DNA of 64,000 bases from Platycnemis pennipes. Its lineage: Eukaryota > Arthropoda > Insecta > Odonata > Platycnemididae. The stretch spans positions 122,392,849 to 122,456,848 of the forward strand of contig OW121849.1 of assembly GCA_933228895.1 (NCBI GenBank), read 5' to 3'. Below the pieces are notes generated by a model. The model ran no database searches and was not told the origin of the DNA. It saw only the letters and a list, made by a program, of their open reading frames with translations. The position numbers and the translations under genes were made by a program. Of the stretch, positions 11,330-23,300 are shown piece after piece (within the stretch, counting starts at the first letter, position 1; every line of letters starts with the position of its first letter).

Positions 11330-14300
11330 CTGAAAAGTATAAAATTGCGTCCACTGAATGACTGAAAACTGAACAATTTTTCTAACATGTTAACATGTAC
11401 TGGTTAACGACGGGATAGGTTGAACAGCAAAATGAACACACGTTTGGCTTCATTTAGTTCTTCAGTATTTGTAATTTCTATTTGCTATCAAGACTGATTT
11501 TTATTGAGCGAGACATTTTGTGCATCTTATTCTTTTATAAATAAGATTAAAATAACTTCATTTTAATCTGCCCATGGAAGAATCAGAAACACTCATACAT
11601 ATTGTTTAATTTTACCTTAAGAAGAAATAGAAATGTTGGCAACTGGAGAACTCTCTTCTCCAGGGTGTGATCAAACGTAGTATTTCAAATAATTGCCAAT
11701 TTGTAAATAAGTATTCATTTGTAATGCTCTTTTGTGAACACTGTTTTGGTTTACTTGGTGGAAATTATCCTACATTAGGCACAAGGATAAAAATACTGCA
11801 ATTTCACATCCACAAATTTTTGTATCATGCGCTGGGTTGCACGCTAAATTTCAATACATTTCAGACCGATACCCTAGGTTCAAATGCGAGTTTGTAAGGA
11901 GTTGAAAATGGATTTGAAAATGATCTTAGCTCTTTCGTCTATCTCAAAGCTTGAATCGATTAAATAAATGATTTATTTTTGAAATCAGGTATATGCTTTC
12001 CCCAGCCAACCAATGATCATATTAGCGCAACTAAGTAATGGGGTCCATCAAGGTAATGGGGTTGCTTATTCTACTCCTTGAAAGGTGATCACTGATTGGT
12101 GAGGTAAAAAGCCCTCTGATCTGCCATTGAAAGGACTAAATTGGGATATTGAAAGGTTGCTCACCGAATTAAATTTACAATAAAAATTCTATCGCATGAG
12201 TTTTAGATTGGAAAATCAGATATTTTCACTGCCATATATAACCAGCAGGCAGCAAGAAGAACAGAATGAGAGTGACTGTAGGACAGAAGTATTCCTTAAT
12301 CTTTCTTTTCCGAAAGCCACCCACGACGACAATGCATAAGAAAGTAAATATAATCAGTAAAATTACAGCTCTCTAGTCATCCGTCTTTTACCTGACTTTT
12401 TTGTGACTTTAGGCAGTCACAAATGGTGTATATTGCAATACTCGAAGGGCAAAATCTAGATAAAGATTTACATGCCTTTCAGATAGTCGGATGGGGTAAG
12501 AAAACACAACAAATAAATATCACTGTCCTTCTGCTAGTCTCAAATCCATTTAAAACTTTTGTCTTTAAAGAAGGCATGCGTGAAGTGCCTCTAAGAGTTC
12601 TCTGTGAAAGCTGAAGTACTGCTTATAGAAATTAGAGAAAAATATGCTGTACAATTTGAAAGTAGATTTTTTTAGGCAGTCACAAAATTCGTGGAAAAAT
12701 AGCACAGAGGAATGAATTTTCACATTGTTTCAGCCTTCTAGTAGAGGAAGGTAAAAAAACGATGCGTTTATCGTAATTTAAAAATTCAAAATTACATAGC
12801 TCTACGCCAAATGTCATGCTTTCAGATGGGGCTGACAATTAAATTCTGTTATATTTTTAATTATTAATGTCAATATTTTCCTGTTTTGATACGGCCTAAG
12901 TATTGATACCAAATGTCAAATATTTATTTCACCACGGAGTCCTTTTAAAAAGGTTGTAGAGTGATCTTCATCCAATTTGAAACTTACTTATTGGATTTAG
13001 TGTCAGTCTTTATTACTTCAGATACCAAACAGTACGAAATCATTATTGTAACGTAAAATTATTATTTTCAGTGACTTAGATATATATTGCAACGGTGTCT
13101 CGCAATACATTCTTCCATTTAATCAGTTTGCGAGCCCGTCTTTAAGATCCTCATGCCTGGCATTCGTTTTCTTGGTATCTCCGGCGTATCCATTACCCCT
13201 GTATCCCCAACCTTCTCAAGCCTGCGATATTACTGGGATTTCTTAGGAGCCGAATTAAAATATCGATGCAAAATTGAATATTTACAAAAAACACCTCATG
13301 TGGTGATAATTATATCGATTTACCCTCATTTGTATCCCGCAGTATATAACAGTTATTGGGCCACCATAATTATAACGTATTCAGTTTCAGATTTTGTACT
13401 TTAAGTAGGATATTAAGTATGATAATTGGGAATTTATTGAACCAATATGTCTTTCACTCACGTTTTGGCAAAAGCCTTGGTCGATTTGCACACCCGAAAA
13501 TGATTCATTTGGGAATCATTGTCAGATCGCAGGTTGAAATTTAGACTTAATCTTTTAAATAAATTCCAAGACCATATTTTCAGTGATGATGTTAAAACTA
13601 TTTTGCGAACCCCAACTTGCAATGGTAGACTGGACCATAATCACAAAATTAGAGAAATTGATTTGCAAACTGACAGATTAAAAATGTCTTTTTCCTCGTA
13701 AAATTAGGGATATGAATAACGGCAAGTATATCCAATAGATACGAATGTAGCAATGTATAGCATTGGTAAATGCATGTTGGTATGAGAACTTAAAGCTATC
13801 CCAACTAACAGCATTATTTTGCATGTATGCTTTGCTATTTCTTTTATCTTTTTACATAGTGAAGTTTTGAACAGTATATTAGTACTAATCCTTTTTTATG
13901 CATGATATGTAGTGCATGTTTGGTGAGAATTCACCCCCTGCCACACACTTTTATGGTGGCTTGCAGGGTATTATGTAGATGTAGATGATTCATTGTACCA
14001 AATAATATTTTTTTAACACGTTTCTTTACCTCGTATAATTTTCAGGAGAGCCTTCTGGAATGAACTCCGTCAAAATGTATTCATAAACAACTGGAGAAGT
14101 ATCTCCATCAATGTCATTCATTGGGAACACGCTTTCATTTTCGGAAAATCCCCGGAAGATGGTGTGAATCGACTCGCTGCCGGGGTTCACTGCGTACAGG
14201 GTGACGGAGCCACGTGGGAATGCGTCGACGACCATCGGGTAGGACTCGACCGAATGAGGAGTGCAGTGGGCGTAGTAGTCTCCATCCACGTAATTGCCTT

Positions 14301-17300
14301 CCGTCGGACGAGTCTCCAAGACTACTACTCCAGCCAACTTTTTGTGCAGCAGTGACACCCAATATTGCTGTAAAAGAGCGAGAAATAATACTTATTAAAT
14401 GGAGAAAAATGTCAGAGCCGCAAATTAAAATTTTGAATCACGAAACACACGTCATATATTCAATGCAATTACCCATCCATTTGATTAAATATTTGTACAG
14501 GTATATCACGTCAAAGTCACTTTGAAATATTTTCAATGGACCCAAATTTGGCACGATAAGGGAACATGATCAGGTTAGTTGGCGATAGAATATTGCTCGA
14601 TTAGTCGGTTCTACACTACGTGCCTTTTTTCATAGTATTAGTATGAATTCATTTTTCTTTGTATACTCTTTGTAAAGAATGTACTTATGTACAAATTTCT
14701 GATAGGCAAGACAATTCTTTGCATGGCAGATGACAATATACTATCTGCTACAATTCTGGGCATTATTAATGCAGTATTCACAAAGAATTTGTATTAGAGT
14801 GAAAACAGAAATGATTGTGATGGACCATTAATTGAGCTGAACAAATAACTGTAAAATATTTGAAGATTCTGAGATGTCATATTGATATTTCTAACATTAA
14901 ACGGACATTTAATTTTAAATGGGAAGAGGATTCAAACGCTTTACTTTCCATAAATGATTTACACATTTCCAATTTTTTTAATTTAACCTCAAGCAAGTGC
15001 ATAAAAATTACAGTGATTATCAACCAATGAATTCTCGCTTCTATTTCTCTGTCCTCCACCTACGCTAGTCTCTTAAATGGACTTCAATGGCAACAATGGA
15101 AAAAATGAGGCATGTAATGAAAACAAGCTATCTAATTGTGGACCTGTAATATAATTAATGAAAAGGAATAATATACATAGTATTCACTCACTGTATTTGG
15201 GTTTTGAAGCGCATGAACTTTGGGTGAATGCAGAACGACATTAGCGCCCATTCGAGCAGATTTCCCCAAGTGCTTGGCCCATACGAGGGCATCTTCGAAA
15301 TCTCTGCTCTCTTGAGACTCCTCGGATCCCAATTCGTTTGTCCACCTTTCACCTGAAAAATAAAGTTGGAAGAATTAGATATTCCATCAACCTTGAAATG
15401 AATATGCGAATTTTGAAATTTTAAAATATTATGCATTTTTATCACATAATGAAAACAGCTTGCGTGATACATTGTAATTAACTTTTTAAATGTGACATGT
15501 GGAGAAAACCTCGTGTTAGATTTTAAATCGTTATTTGTAATTTCACTTTCATTGATGAACTATAATTCCACCAAATATTTAAAATGAGCCGATTCTCTCA
15601 AGCACTGTGCATACTTGATTATTACTCTGTCATTTTCAAATCAATTTTTTCGATCGAGCAATGTTTTTATTTTGAAGCCAAATAAGTGACATGCAATTCA
15701 TTGTACAGAAAGGACAGAAAAAAGAATTAAGTAGGCATTCAAAAAAAAGTTCTGTAGTCAATATCCTTCATTGCTCTGGATACCGGAAATGGTTTGAAAG
15801 GATCGGTAAAATATCACAACAAAACTTTGCTTATATTAGGCTTCAAATGTCCTGTATGAAAAATTACTTACCTATACAAATCGGCTTCCTTCCAACTGAG
15901 TGACCAACGACATTAATTAATCCATCTCTCCCAAGGAACGCGTCACTTCGTTCATTGTTTTTATCCTGCTCTTTGTCGTCATAATCCACATGATAATCGT
16001 GCCTGCAAAATCCACGTATTTGTTTCAGAACTGCATGCAAACAACTAAAAAATGTTAGACCATGCAACTATGAAATAATATTTAAAGGTATTAGCTTCGA
16101 AGTTGAGCATGCACTATAATTTAATCGTTAAGAGTAAAAGCAGAATACAAGTAGAAATAGATTTGGGAGTAAATTTATATTATATAATTAATGTTCTTCA
16201 AAACCTCCCAATGTTAAATGCATTTATATGTCTAAACATACACCGCTGCTCTGAAGTTTGAAATAATGAATTTTAGAAACAAAGTATTAAAGCAATTAGG
16301 CCAAAGAATCACATGGGGTTAACTGGTTAGATAATAGGGGGATAAACATGTATAATTTCAGAGAAAAATAAGCGATAACAAAATACCGAAAGGGACAAAT
16401 CGATTTCATTCCATACGGAGAACGATAAAGAGCTAAGCGTAGTCTTTCCCGCATTAATTGAATGGTTTCGGTCATTTACGAAGTTGTTGACAAGGATAGT
16501 AATACATTTAAACAATATTCATGGATATGACACAGTTTGGTTATCGTTGCACAAAATAATTATAAATCAGACGGTAATTTGCACAGAGCTCAACAGAAAT
16601 CAATTAAGTACTACTTACGCTCTCCTACTGGTAGGGCAAGAGGGACGCATTCTCCCTAAAAAGTATCTCTTGCGTCTAAATGTAAAAGAAATGTTGAAAA
16701 TTTTCCAATTTTTGCGGTCGAATTTTTGTTTTCAAAACCGAAAGGACGTTGAAATATTGAAACACGACATTAATTTCCATCGAAGCAGTGCATCAATTGA
16801 CAAACAATAAAATCCACAGGCCTTGAAGACCAACGTCCCCCAAAAAATAAAAAAATATAAGCGACGTGCGCTGATTTTTTGTCACGGTGCATGTCTTATC
16901 ACTCACGGATGCAGGACCACTGCCGTGAGGGCGTCATTTGCCCTTCCGACGAAGGCTTGCAGGAATGACTGCAGGTGCTGGTCTTCCGTGGGGTGATGGT
17001 GGTGCACGGGGTGGTGGTGGTCGTCCTGGTGCTCGCGTCGAGGACCTGATGACGGCAAGCAGATCCCGGGGGAAAAAATGTGAGCGCCTCTCGACTGAGG
17101 GAATGCGTCCACAAGAGTTCGGAGCCGGACGAGGTCGAGTCCCAGTCCCAGCCCAGCGTTCTCTGCCTCCCTCTTGTCGATCTCCTCGTCGGAATCGCTT
17201 CCGTCCTCCACAGAATCTCCCACGGTGTAACTTAATTTATCAGTCAGTTCGCACTTGGATCCATTCACGTACCGAGCCTCTAAAATAAAGTGAATAATGT

Positions 17301-20300
17301 TATCACACTGCATGCAGTACGCCGACAGTTGATCAGAAAATTTTTGATTTCCAGGACTTGGGAGGCGGGATATTTCGATTTCACCTCGATTTAGCTCCCA
17401 GAAAGCGAGAGAGATTGAATTAGCTTTTAGGTTCTTAAAAATAGCAGCTTCTTAAATTAAAATTTGATTTCATGACTACCAAGTTGATATTTTTTAGATT
17501 CGGTAAACACAGAGCAAAGTAGAATAAACACATCCACCTTAAGAGGTAGTTTCATTCAAAAAACTGAATGATTTCATTTGTTATAAAAGCTGTGATCCTA
17601 AATTTTCTTTCCGGAATGATAGCAGCTTCCCAAGCAATAAATCTTCAAGTTTCAAACTATCATCACGTAGAAGAGACAACGCAAATGTATAAGGCAATTA
17701 TTTTTTACTGCATCCCAAATATGTGACACATTTCAGTGGCCCAACAAGGTCATGGTATCCATAGGCGTATCCAGGGGGGTTTTTGTGGGTTGTAACACAC
17801 ATGTGTGGGTACATGCTAGGTATTATGCTTGTTAACATTTTAAAAAAATCATTATTTAGGCCTACTTAATAGGTATTCTACTAAGAACCTGAACGTGTTG
17901 TACTATATAGCTTCCTTGCAAACAAAGTCCTATTTTGTTAAAAAACTTAAATGTAAAATTTATTCATTAAAAAGAGTATAATTTAAATCTCCTTTGTAAT
18001 TAGACTTATAGGTATGAGTTTCACCCCAAGGGTGTACCGTAAGCGTGCTGTATATATTAAATTAATTATATTTATTAAAGTTAATGTTTTCCCAAGCCTA
18101 GTTTAACTGCCATTACTCATTAGATATGAATAGATATATATTCATATCTAATATATAATATAGATATACTCATTAGATATATGGATAACATAAAAAGTAT
18201 TTTAAAATATTCTCGTTTTTCATTAATCGCTCAAGTTATAGCAGGTATTGCACGAATATAAAAATGAACAAAGTGACCCTCATAATGCCTTAAACCCCGC
18301 AATTCTGTGGCTAAATTTAAAAAATTTAAAAACATTGATTCAAAACATGCAATTGCTAAGGGAATTTCAAGGCTCAGAACACCTTTAAAACGTCATTTTA
18401 AGATGCATTTTAATGACAAATCCGGGAATTTTTCAAAATTCCCGGACCCCCCGTTTGGTGGTGCCCCCCCTCCTCAGTGGTGACTTCCCCCCCCCCCCCC
18501 CCCCCCCTCCCCCCCCCCTTCAGACGCATCTAGATACGCCTATGTGGGTATCCCGTGATATCTCAAAATATTTAAAGCACATGTCATCGGGGAAATTCTG
18601 CAAGTACCAAACAAAAGAATAAATATATTAATTACCGTATCCCAGTTGATATCCAAGGTCCATTTGTTTGCTGTTGGCAAAGCGAATGATATCTAAAGCC
18701 TGCTTCGTGTCCCATGAATCCATGTCTTGTTCATTATCATTATGGTCCATAAGTCCTTTGGCTCTCTTCCTCGCTTTGGTTCTCTGCTTATCAAGGTCAT
18801 AGCCGAGACTTAGAATCAACTTAAGGCCAGCATCCTCAGCAAAGTTATTAAGAAGTGTTAACTGTGCTCCTGAAATAAATAAATTCGTTTCACAGTATTT
18901 CTTTGGGAGATTTTAGGGAAAAAGAGAGAAAATTGTTTGCACAATAATTAAAAGGGACCTACAGTGAAAAAATTCAACCAGTTACATTTACGAAGGGTCA
19001 TCCTTAGATGAAAACGAAGTGTCATTCCCAAAAATGTAGACGAATGAAAAGATTTTGAATTTGTTAGTCATATATTAAATATGCCAATTAGTAGAAATAG
19101 ATTTTTTTTAATTCACAGAACTTTTTCTTCATAGTCAGTTGGCTCTTGAAGAATCAGACTGGTTATGTAATAAAAAAAATTAAGATGTGTATGTTGACAA
19201 GGGGCACTGATGCGTCTTTCGAATTTGTACATGATTATTGCTTCGTGAGTGGTGTTAGTAAACTAGAGAATTAGGATGAGACCATTGATTTCTACGCTCA
19301 TAATTATTATTAGAGCTGCGCAAAATTACTACTAGTAGTTCAGAGGAGACGAGGCGGCAAATCATATGAATGGGAAGAACAACTTATCTTTGTATTTTTC
19401 ACACTTTTATTGAGAAACCCTACCGATCTCGACACTCCCATGTCATTGTCAAGAGTGTTCTGATATTTACACGGTGGAAAGCCCTTATATATACTCCAAA
19501 TGAGGGAAAAACTACACTTTAATTCTAAAGATGTTTTTAATCCTTTAGACAAAAGTGGAGTGTATGTGTTAAGATGTGATACTCAGGACTGCAATTGTTT
19601 TTATATAGGTCAGACGGGTAGAAGTTTTAACATTAGGACAAAGGAACATTTTAACTCTTTTATTCTAGATGTTCATGACAAAGGTGCAAAGCTGGATTTG
19701 TTAGAAAATTTTGATTGATAGATTGTATCTGCTTCCAATGCTTTGGGACCAAAATTGTTAAATGAAATTGTACCCTTCAATCTATCCCCGTTGTATCATG
19801 TTCCCGTCCCCCTTTTAAAAAGCATTTCCCCGTCATTCAACCCTTCAACACATACCATCTAACCTTCCCCAACCACTCCTGCAGTTTTCCCCTGATTTGG
19901 AGTATATATAAAGGCTTGCCACCGTGTAAATATCAGAACACCCTTGACAATGATACGGGAGTGTCGAAACCGGTAGGGTTTCTCAATAAAAGTGTGAAAA
20001 ATACAAAGTTAATTTTTTCTTACACTATGTCAATTTTTCGTAAAGTATCGCCTTATTCTATTCAATTTATATGAATGGGAGTTTAAAGTAAAAACAAGAA
20101 GTGAGAAATTGCCATAGAAAGGAATATTGCCTTAATGGTGGAAATATTTGTTAAGAAAGAAAATACATCGGGGAAAGGCAAGAAAATACGACATGAAAAA
20201 TTGAGGAACTTTTCAAAGAGCGAGGCGATGTAGTGTACTAAAACTTGAGTTTGAGGTGGTAAAATGTAATGGCGGTCAAGGGCATTGATATTTAGGCGTT

Positions 20301-23300
20301 GACAAGCGTAGAGTTTAAGGATGTGTTAAGATGCTCAAGAAGGTAGGTAAACAAAAAAGTGAAACTCGATGATGACGGAAAAACTGCTAAGTTGTGCGAC
20401 CTTTTAATGATATGAACGTAGGTAGAAGGTGAGTTGAAGTTTATATTGAAATTTTTTCTGGGCAACGGAAGTTTCGTTCCTGGTGAAACGTCATTTTTCT
20501 TGTTTTCATTTCTCGAACCCACCCATCCCTAACAAACGGGCAACCATTTATTATAACCGAAACAGGAAAAATGAATCATTATTGAATACAATCATCTTAG
20601 CGATCCGAGGAAAATACGGAATGATGAAGAATTCAACGACAATTTTCCATGATTAGGTATGCCTTATTTTATACTTGATATCAATTTTATTTTCATCACC
20701 AAGTGACTTTGTTGCTCTCGTAGTCAAGTCATAATAAACTGTAACAAACAAAAATGTAAATGAAATTTTATAACCAATAGCAGCCCTTTAACCAAAGGGG
20801 AAATGATGAATATTATACGTATGTAAGTAGCTGACCTGCAGCTAGCTGAAAGCTGTAACGTTTACAACTAGGGCAAAGTTTACGGCGGTAAGCGAGAAGA
20901 AAGTGCTTCCATTGAGGCAATATGTTTCGGTTGAATCAGAAGTGGTCTCTTTTGCTGACTCTGGCCGCGCAGCAGTTGTGAGCCTCGTAGGACAACAACC
21001 GCGCGTCTTCTCGGCCGTGCTGAAGAGGCAGAAAGAGAAGACGTTTACGACACTCTTCCCCGGTGCACTCTTGCGCAAATACGCAACACGCGTTCCCCAC
21101 CCCGGCACGTTACGCGCAAGAGAGACAGATTATGATGCATCCCTCGCGGGTGTTTCTTCACTTTATTCCACCCTTCTGAGTCCTTCCCACCGCAATCCTC
21201 CCCGCTCCCCAGCCCCATTGAAAATTCCAAGGCACTCATGCTCTGTCGACGTCCGAGAGACACGTGACGATGATAATAGCTCGGGGTGGAATCTCGGACA
21301 ATGAGAGAGCAAATGGGGTGGCCAACTACAGTCACGAGCGGGTGTACATCTACATAATACCCTGCAAGCCACCATAAAGGCGTGTGGCAGGGGGTGAATT
21401 CTCACCAAACATGCACTACATATCATGCATTAAAAAGGACTAGTATTTATATACTGTTCTAAACTACACTATTTAAAAAAATATAAAAATAGCAAAGCAA
21501 ACATGCAAAAACATACTGTTAGTTGCGTTAGCTTCAAGTCCTTATACCAACATGCAGCTACCAATGTTATCCATTGCTACACTCGTACTGGATATATTTA
21601 CCATTATTCATATACCTAATTATGCGAGGAAAAAAAGGGCATTTTGAAACTGTCAGTTCGGCAATCAATTTCTCCTACTTTGTGATTATGGTCCAGTCTA
21701 CCATAGTAAGTTGGGGTTCGCAATATATTTCAACACTGAAAATATGGTCTTGGAATTTGTTTAATAGATTAAGTCTAAATTTCAACCTACGATCTGACAA
21801 TGATTTCCAATTCAATTAATTTAATAGACTGGTTACGCTAATAAGGTTATCGTACCGTCCCTTTACAAATCTGCAGATCTTCACTGCACACGTTCAAGTT
21901 CATTATTTAGACCGATTTCGTAGGGATCCCATACACTGGCAGCATATTCCAAATGAGGTCTAACGTGGTGTACAGACTGTTAGCAGCACAAAGGCGCCAC
22001 GCCAAAGGGTGCGGCACTATGTCACCACGTGAAACAAATGGAAATATTTCATCTCTACAATCTTCAGATAAAAAAGGATGAAACATATTTTTCAATGCTG
22101 ATGATTATCAAGGTGATTGAAAATAAGAATGAACTTTGTAATTTTCCACACGTTTTTTATTAACCAACCGGTTTCAACACTCACGTGTCATCATCAGGGA
22201 CCGATGATGTCACGTGAGGAGTCCCTGATGATGACACGTGAGTGTTGAAACCGGTTGGTTAATAAAAAACGTGTGGAAAATTACAAAGTTCATTCTTATT
22301 TTCAATCATGGAAAAATTCCACAAGGTGACGGCCGAAGTTGTTTCATCGATTATCAAGGTGGTTTGAACTTTTAATGATAAAAGAAGATTTTTCAGAATG
22401 TGGTATAAAGACACATCCCCGATCTTCTCCTGGATAAGTTTTGATTGAGGTACCGTGTTCGAATCCGAGCAGCGACAGATGTTTTTCCTTGACAAACCTG
22501 CCCTTATTTGAGTGCTGTGAAGAGAGCAGTTCGAGTTTAGTAAAGGGGTAGATTCAGGGGGGGTCGCCCCCAAAAACAATGATTACAATAACGCATATTG
22601 ATACACTGTCTTCTCATTGGAGGGGTGGGGGTAAGGAATAACAGACTGGTGGCCGCTTCCCCACCCACCCCAAACCTGACGACTGGTTCCGCCCCTGGTT
22701 CAGTACTCTGTCCGTCGGATGGGATACTAAAACCATGGACCCATTTGGAGCTTTTCGTTAATAGCAGACTAATGTTGATACCGGATTTCTCAACAACCTT
22801 CTTCCTTACACATCCATTCCCATCCTTTCTTTTCCTTTTCTTCTGATCTGAAGTTGATTTAAGTCTTAAGACTGACTTAAAACCGCAGATGATACAATAC
22901 AGCGTGACTTATTGTTAGTTATGTACCAATGAAGGATTGTCCAAATATACGAGGTAATGCAGAGATAAGGTTATGGGTGTCTCGTATGTTTCCATACCTA
23001 CTGTATGAAGTTTGACGCTTATGATTTTGCCGACTTATGCCAGGGTTGGTTAGGTCATTTGTGTCGTACAAATGTTAGACAGTGAATACATATATGCATG
23101 GTTTTCACAGACGATTTGGTTTTATTCATATTTTTTTCATATCGCCCTATTTATGAACAAATATTTACTGTGGAAGGGGATAATCTGTGGAACCGATCCA
23201 TGTCACGAGGATAAAAAATACTAGGTAAAATTTCACATAAAATTTAATCAGGTACAACCTATCCGTTAGGGCATCATTAGGTAACATTTTAAATAAACAT

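Noticed and set aside
11330..11388. Start of the long frame at 11388 as the true protein start
   Set aside because: The first 19 codons lie upstream of a strong acceptor at 11330-11331. The phase and heparanase homology both fit entry by splicing, so they are intron.
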